Assembly (NCBI GenBank): GCA_025677835.1
Contig: JAIXMR010000049.1
Span: 62,001-126,000 of the forward strand
Source of the DNA: Sporodiniella umbellata
Lineage: Eukaryota; Mucoromycota; Mucoromycetes; Mucorales; Rhizopodaceae
Length of the DNA: 64,000 nucleotides
Direction of reading: 5' to 3'
The first letter of the stretch is position 1; each line of letters opens with the position of its first letter. Below, in pieces: positions 24,060-34,008 of the stretch. Under the pieces are notes generated by a model. The model did not search any database. It had not been told where the DNA came from and saw nothing but the letters and a program-made list of their open reading frames with translations. Both the position numbers and the translations under genes were made by a program.

Positions 24060-24910
24060 AATAGAAAAACCAAAAAGAGAAAGTGAGAAGAATGACTGCA
24101 TTATTGGAGCTTTGAGTAAAGTGAAAGTTTCAGTTGAAGATCATTCAACTGGGAAAACAACTGAAAAAGTTTTAGAGCTTACTTGGCACGAAAAAGCTTA
24201 ATAAAATCAAGTCCCACTTGAGCTTGCTATAGAAAATAAACAGATTGGATGTAAACCAGTAGACCTAAATACGTATTTGAGAAACTGTTGCTACAGTTAT
24301 CATTCTTAGCATTTTTTTATTGATGTGAACGGTGTAATATATTTTGAATAGTGACTATTACTATTTGTATTACTTTAATGATATATGTTAAAAATGGTTT
24401 CTTTTTTTTTGACAAGTATGAAGTACGCACCCATATGACCGAAAATCAAAAATGGGATGGGGTTGGATTTAGTGTCAAAGACAAAAAATTAACACTTGTA
24501 TTAACTGGATTCTCTGAAGGCATAGGAGTTAATAACAACGGTGCAAAAGAAAATTAGAGTGTGGTTAACTTAACTTCTGCTTGCAAGAGATCAATTGAGT
24601 ATATTGCACTACAACTGATTTAAGTGAGCCAGTGCCTAAGTATATTGTAAGATTTTATGGTACATAATATGTATTAGTGATTTTTATTTGGCGTGCATTG
24701 ATTTGATGTTGCTATTATAGACACACATATTCACTTTGAATCAGTTATCAAGCTGTACGAAGATTTTTATATCCGTATAACTTACACAGTTGTACAAATT
24801 CCCAGAAGACCTGGCTTACTTAAAGAATTTCTGGCTAAAACAGAGAATATGTATCAATGGAGAAATACAGTAATTACTTCGATTAAGAATTTTGATGAAA
24901 AACAAAGGTA
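24060..24910 (+). pseudogene. Decayed coding region, unknown repeated family
   Basis: Broken plus-strand reading in several pieces: KVKVSVEDHSTGKTTEKVLE LTWHEKA (24119-24200), then LELAIENKQIGCKPVDLN (about 24218-24271), then YEVRTHMTENQKWDGVGFSV up to a stop at 24557, then FESVIKLYEDFYIRITYTVV and FLAKTENMYQWRNTVIT (about 24738-24880). The pieces are in order but separated by stops and frame changes. From memory they resemble a large family of hypothetical proteins in Mucorales genomes (blocks like WDGVGF and LYQWK), but I could not check this. It lies directly upstream of the LINE truncation point, so the LINE may have inserted near it. Confidence 0.4.
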
Positions 24911-26496
24911 TTACAACTAGCTTTAGTAGTATTTGCCCTTTCAGAGACATTTGAGTTACTATTTTAAAAAAGTATTAGCTCAAAAATAATTTGTTCGTTG
25001 ACCGAATGAGGTACTTCAAAAATCTGACCAATATTTTCCGATTGACAGTGGAAACAACCTACCTAAAAGCTGGGGGCTATATGATACTAAAAGGGATTTT
25101 TTCTTTCTCTGTGATCTAACACACACCAAACAAATCAAATCGAAATGATGAAAATCACTTTTAAGCAGCAAGTCTAATTTTTCCTTAACAGACAAAAACA
25201 CGCATATCTGAGCCTCAAAAATACTTGAAAATGAAAAGACGGAAAAGATTTACAAAAAACAGCCGAGATAAATTCTTTTGCCGCTTCTTGCTTCAAAATC
25301 GAACAGGTTTAAGTCAAGTGATTTGACAGTTTTGAAATATCAATTGATTAAATTGGTTTGTCAATATTTAGCTGCAAACCCTAGATGCAGGCTTTCTCTA
25401 TTTGGATACACTTATTTGGGCTATTACTAGGGATATAGCTCTTAATTGTATACGTTCAATTCAGGACTAAACTCTTACTGCTGATTACAAAAACAAATTG
25501 ACCTAAATAGTAAAAATTTAAAGCTCTTGCCTAAAAAAAGGGTCGCCGCACCATCGATTCACGAGATACTGGACGTCCTAAGGTCAAATCTACGTTTTAG
25601 AGTTTTTTGTTTATAGTGTTTTCAAAAGATTGATAAAACACAAAATCTTATGGATATGTATGTCGCTACATTCAAACAAATGACCACTTGTATTTTTTTT
25701 AAATACTTCAAGCTGTTCTTGTTTAATATTTATCGAATTTAAAATCGAGGTTTCTTTTCCTTTCGATAGACGAAATGGTACAGCTGCTTATCTAAATCTT
25801 AGAATGTTTTAATGCTTCTACTTTCTGCTTACTTTAATACATAGAAACAGTGGCTCAAGACTGTATTTAAATACTAAGTCTTTGAGGTAGCTCTTTACAG
25901 ATCAAGCTCTCAAACAAGCACAAACGTTTGGTTAACCTTATAACAAACAGCATGATGCTTCTCGTTTCAGTATAAAATTTTAATAATTGCAAACGGCGTT
26001 TAAAGTAAAAATTACTAGTATGGTCTTAATTAGGCCTACAAAGTGTCGCTGTAGCAAGAATTGAATAATACAAAAGAATAAAAATAAGCAGAAACTGTTT
26101 TGAAAAAACCTACTTCCAAAAAAAAAAGTATTAAAATCTCAAAGTCACACCGACAATTGCAAGTTTGTGCAGAGTTTATGAAATTAATCAAGTAGTTCAC
26201 ATACTTTCCAATCGTTTTTTCTACAACAGTGCAGGGCTAATCATTCTAGTGATTGTATATGACAAAATTCGGCAGTCCAATAGCGCCTATCGGCCAACAA
26301 ATTGTATCTCAGCAAAGGATGTTGTGGATTATGACTTATGCTGATTGAAAGAATGATTGGCTATCGTTAAGAAAGTTTAAGCAGATCCGATAATTTTGTA
26401 CAAAGTCTATTTAAACGTCTTTTTTTTTCTAGTTCATTTTTTTGTCTTGTTTATTTTAATTGCATTACTTCCTCGAAAAATATAAATACACTAAAA
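24911..26496. other. Gene-poor AT-rich region upstream of the leucine synthase gene
   Basis: About 1.6 kb with no supportable gene, only short AT-rich frames. The last 100 bp before 26497 should contain the promoter and 5' leader (T-rich tract at 26419-26428). Confidence 0.4.
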
Positions 26497-28264
26497 ATGA
26501 GTGCTGCAACTGACAAGTTAATTATTTTTGATACCACCCTTCGTGACGGAGAACAGGTAAAAACATTACCGATCAAATTTAGTTGCAGTACATTCATCTA
26601 CTTTACAGTCTCCCGGAGTTACTTTGAATACCGAGGAAAAGGTCGAGATAGCAAAGCAACTATCTCGTCTTGGTGTTGACGTTCTTGAAGCCGGGTTTCC
26701 TGTTGCTTCTATTGGTGATTTTGAGGCTGTTAAGCGTATTGCTACCGAAGTGGGATCTTTGATGGATGGGAGAGAAAACATCGGGCAGCCTATGGTAATA
26801 TATATGCTTTTATCTTTATATACAAGCCAAACCTAAATTAATTCTGCTGTTTAGAGAATCTGCGGTCTTGCTCGTGCTACACCCAACGATATTCAACGCT
26901 GTGCTGAGGCCATTGCCCCAGCGCCTTTAAAACGAATCCATACCTTCCTCGCTACATCAGATCTTCATCTTAAATATAAACTCAAAATTGATCGGGACGA
27001 GTGTGTAAAGCGTGCAGTGGCTGCTGTTTCTTTAGCTCGCTCTCTTGTGGATAATGTAGAGTTCTCTCCAGAGGATGCTGGCCGATCTGACCGTGACTTT
27101 CTTTGCCATGTACTCGGCAAAGTAATCGAAGCTGGTGCCACAACACTCAATATCCCTGACACAGTAGGCTACAACACACCTGAAGAGTACGGTAATCTTA
27201 TTGCTTATCTTGTCAAGAACACACCTGGAGCAGAAAAGGCAGTATTTTCTACACATTGTCATAATGATCTCGGTCTAGCTACTGCTAACACTTTAGCGGG
27301 TGTTACTAACGGCGCCCGACAAGTAGAAGTCACTATTAACGGTATTGGCGAAAGAGCCGGAAATACAGCCATGGAAGAAGTCGTTATGGCCATTCATACA
27401 CATCCTAACTATTATCCAGTACACCATACTATTAATACACCCTTAATTTGTCGTACTTCTCAAATGGTCTCTTCTCTTTCTGGTATGACAGTGCAGTCAA
27501 ACAAGGCTATTGTTGGAAGAAACGCTTTTCTTCACGAGTCTGGTATCCACCAGGATGGCGTTCTCAAAAACCGCCAGACGTACGAAATTATTACTCCTGA
27601 GACAGTTGGTGTTACTGACATAAGTCTTGTGCTTGGTAAACATTCTGGACGCAATGCATTCCGAGAACGCTGTGGCGAACTTGGGTTCCCTGATATTAGC
27701 GCTGAGGAATTCCAAAAGGCTTTTGAAGACTTTAAAGAGCTTTGCGATAAGAAAAAAAACGTAAACGATGCTGATATTCTTGCGATCATTAGCAACCAAA
27801 TCCAGTCAGCTGGTACTACTACTTTCTTCACTTTGGTATCTACTCAGGTGATTGCCGGCACTGACTCTACATCCACAGCTAACGTCAAACTTTTCGATAT
27901 CAAAGCCGAAAAAGAGATATCAGACGCTGCTGTAAGCAGCAACGGACCTGTTGACGCCATTTTTGAAGCTATCCAACGGTCTCTTGGTCGTCGTTTCCGC
28001 TTGACCATGTTTGACATTAGTGCCGTAGGAGAAGGATCTGATGCTCTTGGTAAAGCTGAGATCCAAGTCATGCCTGACTTTGAAACTCAAAACAACGAAC
28101 CCTCAAAAAACATCGCTTTCACTTCAAGTCTTGCAGATGTAGATATTATTTTGGCTGCCGCTCAAGCCTACGTCAGTTCTATCAACAAACTCTTGGCTTG
28201 GGAAAGTGACCTAGCTGCTGGCCATGCCCGTAGTACTACAGAAGAGCGTATAGTCAACGTTTAA
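26497..28264 (+). CDS. leuA: 2-isopropylmalate synthase, bacterial/plant (LeuA) type
   Basis: First committed step of leucine synthesis: acetyl-CoA plus 2-ketoisovalerate gives 2-isopropylmalate. Three exons: 26497-26556, 26609-26794 and 26855-28264, about 551 aa. Exon 1 ends TTLRDGEQ and exon 2 starts [11 protein letters not shown], so the intron splits the [12 protein letters not shown] active-site motif. Other features: [26 protein letters not shown] (metal-binding HxH), [14 protein letters not shown], and [11 protein letters not shown]. The C-terminal part (about residues 410-530) is the LeuA allosteric dimer domain. There is no mitochondrial presequence: the protein begins [15 protein letters not shown]. 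The motifs match the plant/bacterial type I enzyme, not the yeast Leu4 type (STDLRDGNQ). Published work on Phycomyces leuA reported the same split between early-diverging fungi and Dikarya. Confidence 0.95.
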
Positions 28265-28579
28265 AGGGATTTCTTTTATTTTGCTGTTGGAGTATCTACT
28301 CGCCTAAAGAAACAAACCCTATGTAAATAAATCCCCCAAATAAAGAATGGCTTTCGAAAGTTATCTTGTAGAGTTTTTTTTTAATGCCTGTGCTATTTAA
28401 GAGTCCGCCCAATGCAGTAACTACACAATTTACGTCACCTCGGTATTTTAAAGTCAAACCAAAGAACATTAAAAAAAAACTTGAATGATTTTTTTGGGAG
28501 GAGAAAACGGAGGGGGCACAATCTCCGCCTTCAAGTTTTTTCTTTTCCCCCCTCAAAGCATCTCCCCACTCTGTCCATA
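28265..28579. other. Intergenic region, leuA to Rieske gene
   Basis: 315 bp holding the leuA 3' end and the Rieske promoter. It has pyrimidine-rich sequence just before the ATG at 28580. No further gene seen. Confidence 0.4.
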
Positions 28580-29566
28580 ATGGCTTCTTTATCGCGCTCT
28601 TTTGCGTCTTCTCTCGTTAACCGTTCATACGTTAATGCCCCTGCTTCTTCTAATGCAGTAGGCAGAGTTTTTCATGCTTTTTCCACCTCTGAAGAAGAAC
28701 ACCATGAATCTCACAGTCAACCCATGTCCGATTCCGCCATTAAGCAAAGATCTGCTGGAGGTTTGATCAACAGAACTGCTGTCAACGGTAAAACAAAAAC
28801 TTTTAAAAAAGTGGAAACAAACACAATAGAAAAGGATTGTGCTAATGCTACCTGTGATTGTTTATAGCCAACACCTTCAACAAGCTCCAAATGCGCAACT
28901 ACAGCACTACCTCTATCCCCGATTTTTCCAAGTATAAAAAGACAAAGAACTCTGGTGAAGCCAGTCGCAACTTTGCTTACATGATGATTGGTACCACTGG
29001 TTTAGTTTCTGCTGCCGGTGCTCAAGCCACTGTCAGCGATTTCTTGGCCAATATGTCAGCCTCTGCTGATGTTTTGGCTTTGGCTAAAGCCGAAGTTGAT
29101 TTAGAAAGCATTCCTGAAGGAAAGAATGTCACAATCAAGTGGAGAGGAAAGCCAGTATTCATCCGTCATCGTACCGACTCCGAAATCAGCGAAGCCAACG
29201 AAGTTTCCATCACTGAATTGCGTGATCCTCAACAAGATGCTGAGCGTGTCAAGGATCCCAAGTGGCTCGTCATGTTGGGTGTTTGTACTCACTTGTAAGT
29301 CGTTTATGTGTTTGTGCGTATTCAGAGGAAGAGATGATTGACGTTATATATAGGGGTTGTGTACCTATTGGTGAAGCTGGTGACTTTGGTGGTTGGTACT
29401 GTCCCTGTCACGGTTCTCACTACGATATTTCCGGTCGTATCCGTAGAGGCCCTGCTCCTCTTAACCTTGAAATTCCTGGTAAGTACAGATGTTTTGTGAA
29501 ATATACACGTTGCTCACTTTATCTACAGAATACAACTTCCAAGAAGGCAAGCTTATTATTGGTTAG
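28580..29566 (+). CDS. RIP1: Ubiquinol-cytochrome c reductase Rieske iron-sulfur subunit
   Basis: Electron-transfer subunit of mitochondrial complex III. Four exons: 28580-28787, 28868-29294, 29354-29478 and 29529-29566. The N-terminus ([20 protein letters not shown]) is Ser/Arg-rich, as in a mitochondrial presequence. A membrane anchor follows ([20 protein letters not shown]), then the flexible hinge and the soluble domain. The two 2Fe-2S ligand loops are CTHLGCVP (split by the second intron) and [13 protein letters not shown]. The end [12 protein letters not shown] is typical. The first exon encodes an unusually long (about 70 aa) Ser/Glu/His-rich leader before the conserved part. Identity is very secure; the presequence cleavage site is not determined. 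Confidence 0.97.
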
Positions 29567-30358
29567 AGATTTTAATAAACACAGCCATTATCAAAAAAGT
29601 AATATGGGGAGTGAGGGTTTGAAAAGAGAAATTGTATAGCTTGGAACAAGAAGGCCTTGCTCTTTATAGAAACTAATACGACTATTAGATTAAATGGCAA
29701 CATAAGATTAGAAAACAAAAAAAAAAGTAAAAAAGGCAGCATAACCTTGTACTGCCTTAGTCCTTTACTCAACCTTGAGCTGCGATGAGAGAAAAAATCA
29801 CTGTACGATCTGTTGTTTTTATCGTTTTTTTATTTTGTTTTTTCACTCAAATCCGAAAAAAGGGATAGAAAGGAAAATGAAAAGTAAGGATTACGAAATA
29901 ATACATTCAAAATCCTGTCAATTTCAGCAATAAAAATAGACAGCGTACGCATCTGAAGATTATAACGAGATCCTCGAAGATACACCAAAACAAAATTGTT
30001 TCCATACAAAAGAAAAAAGAATCAAGTGTACCAACTAAGACTGTCTAGACTCCGACTACTCCTAAGGAGACCTTGCTTTGAAAGGGAGTTGTTTACAGAC
30101 GAAAAAGAAAGTTTCCATGTCACTCCGAATTCATGGACAAGTAACAAGCGTTATTGGTAAAGGCTTCCTTACCGGAATGGGTTTGAACAAGCGGTCGCCA
30201 AACTTACAATAAAAAGAAAAGGAAAAAAAAAAATAAAGAAACACGCTTGAACTGACGTTTTTTGTACTGATTGGTCATTTCGTTGAAAAAGTGTTTGAAC
30301 TTCAGTTTCAACAAATTTCCCTTTTTTTTTTTGGTTTATTTCTGCTTTCACATCCAAG
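29567..30358. other. Intergenic region, Rieske to EF-hand gene
   Basis: About 790 bp, AT-rich with A and T runs (29717-29727, 30219-30230, 30322-30331). Open frames are short and lack homology signals. No gene supported. Confidence 0.4.
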
Positions 30359-30872
30359 ATGTTACTAAAAAAACTAGAGCACAGTGCTTTCTATTTGATC
30401 TTACTGACTTCAGTTGTCTTAGGTAAACCGCTTCAAGAGTTTGAGTTAAAGTAAGTTATATATGGATTTAGGCTCAGTTTGTGTTCATTAGTCTATGTTG
30501 TATAGACATATGAAGGAAGTACATCGTATGGAAGTTGGTGACAACACTGCCTTTTTTAAAATACATGACTTGAACAATGATGGAAACTGGTCTAGAGAGG
30601 AAATTGAAAATATGTACGCTCTTGAAAGAAAGGTTGACCCGCTTTCAGAGCATATAAAGCATCTGGTTCAAACGGTTTTGGATACAATGGATACTGACAA
30701 AGATGGTCTTGTATCTCAGAAAGAATATATGGATGGTGCGCATTTGCCGGTAATTACCAAGGAGCACGAAAAGGTAGAAAAAGTAGCACCAAAAGCAAAA
30801 AAACAACAGAAAAATGCCATCAAGCGAGGTGCAGACTATGAGTTTGTTGTCCCAGCCAAGTTTCGAGTATGA
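30359..30872 (+). CDS. Secretory-pathway EF-hand protein (Ssp120/nucleobindin-like)
   Basis: Two exons, about 30359-30451 and 30509-30872, joining as EFELK then HMKEVHRME. The N-terminus LEHSAFYLILLTSVVLG is a signal peptide. Two EF-hand loops are present: DLNNDGNWSREE and DTDKDGLVSQKE, each with Asp/Asn at positions 1, 3 and 5, Gly at 6 and Glu at 12, so both look calcium-competent. The lead-in HMKEVHRME and the spacing between the hands resemble nucleobindins and yeast Ssp120, a cargo-receptor partner in the early secretory pathway. The C-terminal tail is basic (PKAKKQQKNAIKRGADYEFV). There is no KDEL-type signal; it ends AKFRV. The stop is 17 bp from the stop of the convergent VPS29 gene. 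Confidence 0.72.
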
Positions 30873-30889
30873 AAGTAATAAACAGGCTT

Positions 30890-31558
30890 TTACAAAATTT
30901 TATTTGCGTTGGAGTGCTTTGTAAACTCACCCTTTTCTACCTTTACTTCGTCACCAATCAATTTATATACATAAGTTGTAGCTGTATTTCCCTGGATATC
31001 CATCAATACAAATGAGGGTATGGGCTCTTCTGTACTCATACTGGAATAGGCTCCAGTGGCGCTACCAGGATTGACAAAAAAGCTGCCACAGTTCTCATAC
31101 ATTTCTAGTCGGTGCGTGTGCCCAGTTAAAAGAATATCAACCTCTAACTGACGAGCCGCAATATTAAGCGATTCTTCGTCTCCCCAAGGAATAACCTGAT
31201 GCCCATGGAGAACACCAATACTGAGGTTATCTATTTTCAAAACCTTGGTTTGTGGTAACTGAGTATCTTGATCGGTATCTCCCTTTACAACGGTAATATC
31301 ACCAGCAATAGTCCTCAAATAGTCAAAAGTAGACTTGTCTGTAAGGTTGCCTGTACATATAATTTTTTGAATTTTTCCGGGTATCTATTAAGTGTCAATA
31401 TTCAGTAAGTTCACTGTCAATAGTTACCAGCAGCTTTTTAAACTTAAGAGGGAGGTCATGGGCACGGTGTGGAATGTGCAAATCACCTAAAACAAGAACA
31501 AGCTAGATGAAGTGCTAAATTAGTTAAGTGGTTTTAGGACTTGTAGAATTACTACCAT
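30890..31558 (-). CDS. VPS29: Retromer subunit Vps29
   Basis: Phosphoesterase-fold scaffold of the retromer coat that recycles receptors from endosomes. Three exons: 31556-31558 (the ATG alone), 31428-31502 and 30890-31384, giving 190 aa, the normal family length. The joined start reads M then [18 protein letters not shown], as in other Vps29 proteins. Further motifs: [76 protein letters not shown] and [15 protein letters not shown]. Metal-site residues of the ancestral phosphoesterase (GDLH, GN, GH, GHTH) are largely retained, as usual for Vps29. A gene finder needing a first coding exon longer than a codon would miss the start. The start is 193 bp from the divergent NDUFA5 gene. Confidence 0.95.
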
Positions 31559-31656
31559 ATTGAACAGTAAGTGATGAGAATAGGAGGAGTAAAGCGGGGA
31601 AAATTATATAAGAAGATACTGTTTCTCACCGGACCAAAGAGCCAATCGTGACGTAG

Positions 31657-31707
31657 GCTGTCCTTTTTTTTCTGGATTTTTTTTACAGGGTAAAAAAAAA
31701 GGACAGC
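31657..31707. repeat. Perfect 15-bp hairpin in the VPS29/NDUFA5 intergenic region
   Basis: GCTGTCC followed by T8 at 31657-31671 is mirrored by A8 followed by GGACAGC at 31693-31707, with a 21-nt loop. It lies 44 bp upstream of the NDUFA5 start, so it is in the promoter or the 5' leader. If transcribed it would form a stem-loop. Function unknown. Confidence 0.6.
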
Positions 31708-31751
31708 TATTTTTTTTCTTTCTTCAGAAAGGCTCTCTCTAACTACTTACA

Positions 31752-32219
31752 ATGCGTTTCACCCGTACTCTTTTCCAAGCTGTCACCAAGGTAAAACAGC
31801 AACCACTATTAAAACGGACACATACGCTTTTTTCTTTTGCAAAAAATAAAAACAAACGATAAAAACTAACTTGTATTCAGCCTACCACAGGTATTACTGG
31901 TATTCGTGTTCATCACAATCCTCGCCCTCACTTGATTCAAACATACAACCAAACGCTCGAGGCTTTAGCACGCATTCCTACTACAGCCGTTTACAGACAA
32001 GCTACTGAGGCATTCACTCAACACCGTTTAGCCATTGTTGAATCTACAGAAAATGTTGATGAAATCGAATCTAAGATCGATGTTGGCCAAATTGAAGAAA
32101 TTATCATGCAGGCCGAGGATGAATTAAAACTAGTTGCAAAGATGGAAGAATGGAAATCTTGGGAAGAACTTGAGACACCTATTCCTGAAGGTCAATGGAA
32201 ATACCCTTCTAAGGAATAG
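31752..32219 (+). CDS. NDUFA5: NADH dehydrogenase (complex I) accessory subunit NDUFA5/B13
   Basis: Accessory subunit of the matrix arm of mitochondrial complex I. Two exons, 31752-31790 (MRFTRTLFQAVTK) and 31881-32219, giving 125 aa. The family pattern is clear: PTTGITGIRVHHNPRPHLIQ, then YNQTLEALARIPTTAVYRQA and EAFTQHRLAIV, a three-helix stretch, then VGQIEEIIMQAEDELKLVAK and the end WKSWEELETPIPEGQWKY. The short basic N-terminus fits mitochondrial import. Its presence implies a functional complex I, which rules out Saccharomyces-type yeasts as the source. Confidence 0.93.
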
Positions 32220-32310
32220 ATCTATGCATAGAATAGATTAGAGAAAGATAAAAATTTATTTGTGCAGAGAAAAACAATAAACCATAGTATTATATTTGAC
32301 GTATGTGTAC

Positions 32311-32356
32311 ATATATATATATATATACACATATATATATATATATATATATGTAT
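32311..32356. repeat. (AT)n microsatellite
   Basis: Two alternating AT/TA runs separated by a short ACAC interruption, lying between the convergent 3' ends of NDUFA5 and the MFS transporter. Self-complementary, so cruciform-prone. Confidence 0.9.
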
Positions 32357-32363
32357 GTGAACT

Positions 32364-34008
32364 TTATAGTTTGTAGATGAACGATTTGTTTTCTTGATCT
32401 GTCAAGTCAGCTCGTATATTACATTTTTCATCCGTCGAGCAATTCAGCCTTTTTTTATTCTCTAATGCCATCAATTGACGAACAGCCAGCAGTGATATTA
32501 GAACACAAACATTACCGATACAATAGACAGTCATGCCCGTGATGTATCTGGGCGATTCACGCTCTAACATCAAGAGAGGGCCTATAAAACTGCCCAAAGT
32601 AAAGAAGATCATATTCATACCATTGTAAAATATTTTTTTGGTGTATCCATTGACATTTGAAGAAACTATGGTTAACAAAATTACAGAAGTTCCCGTGCCC
32701 CCCACGCAAGGAAATATCCTAGAAGCTTAATGCCTGCCATAGGCAAAACAGCTAAAAGCACTACTCCTACCAAACTAATAGTCGTACAAACAGCAGCTCC
32801 TGGATATAGCTGACCTGTCTTACGCGAAATGTAGGCTGCTAAAATACAGAATAAAGCAGCCATAAAACCACCAGGAATCAGCATAAGGATTGTATTAGAG
32901 GCCTAATATATAAAAAACTCAGTAAAGAAATTAAAAATACTCAACAATTTTACCGAAAAGCCTAAGCCTTGCACGATTAAAGTACTAAAAATTACCAGAC
33001 CGCTTGTATGAAGGTTATTAAAAAAAGCAGCAAAGCATATCAGCCAGAGTCGGGGCTCACGCAAAGCCTCCCAGATATGCCATTTTTTGATTTCGTATAC
33101 ACGAACTACTGCGTTGTCCTGAGTTCTTTTTTGTACGATCTTTTCTTCTTCTTCTGTCAAGCGGAACATAAAAGAGTATGGATTATCCGGAAGAAAAAAG
33201 AAACAAATTATACCAAAAAGTATAGTAAGAGAACCCCAAATAATGTACGGCCATTTCCAAGAGCTAATACCTTTTGCGTTGTTTATGTATGAGATACCAT
33301 AAGCGCATGCAGACCCAATCATTGTTCCTGTGCCATTGCTTAGCCACAGATAGCCATAGGCAGCCGATTGCTCAGAACGACGATAGATTGTATTTATAAT
33401 GATGATCAGGGAGGGGTAGGTACCTGCTTCAAATAAACCAAGCAAGACTCGAGTTACTGCCAATTGAGTAAAGTTTTTACACAGTGCTGTACAGCACATG
33501 ACAATACCCCACATAATAAGTAAAACACCCAAATAGCGAGATATTTTGAATTTTTGAAGGAGGTAGTTACTGGGTATTTGAAAGCAAACAAACCCCAAAT
33601 AGAAAAATGAACCAAGCCAACTATACTGTGTACCCGTCAAACTAGTGTCGTTTATAAGACCAAGAATAGCAGCAACACTTAGTGTAAATTTGTCAATGAA
33701 CTTTGAAGCAAAAAAGAAAAAATAGAAATTGGGGATTAGAAACTGTATACATAAATCCATGTGTACAGTACTTGAATGAAAATAATTGCACCAATGAATG
33801 GAAGAAGTGTATAGTTGATTTTCCAGACAAGCTTTTTTTCTGATTCGCTCTTAATAAGGGCACCCTTTAAACTATCCCTGTCGACTGTACTGTCTATGCT
33901 TACACTCTTGATAGAAATCCTTTCTAAGTTTGAGTTTTTTAAATCATCAAAGACTACTTCTTGATTCGACTTTTCTCCATTGAAACCGTTTTTGCTGTAA
34001 GATTCCAA
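32364..34008 (-). CDS. MFS transporter, Dal5/anion:cation symporter family
   Basis: Twelve-helix transporter of the fungal allantoate permease group (substrates in the family: allantoate, nicotinate, pantothenate, biotin precursors). An N-terminal cytosolic Ser/Lys-rich region leads to WKINYTLLPFIGAIIFIQ (helix 1), then FIDKFTLSVAAILGLIND, QYSWLGSFFYLGFVCFQIPS, LLIMWGIVMCCTALCKNF, RVLLGLFEAGTYPSLIIIIN (the R(V/F)LLGxxEAG..P motif of this family) and GYLWLSNGTGTMIGSACAYG. The central loop has LPDNPYSFMFRLTEEEE, a variant of the family's P..P..A..L...E, and the second half ends at 32364. Introns near 32885-32955 and 33695-33760. The first exon is unclear: the frame opens after an acceptor at about 34000 and the initiator must lie upstream, possibly near 34173. 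Specific substrate unknown. Confidence 0.75.

Noticed and set aside
21584..26496. Possible centromere (LINE plus gene-poor AT-rich DNA)
   Set aside because: One dead LINE copy and AT-richness are not enough; no repeat array or kinetochore evidence can be seen in sequence.
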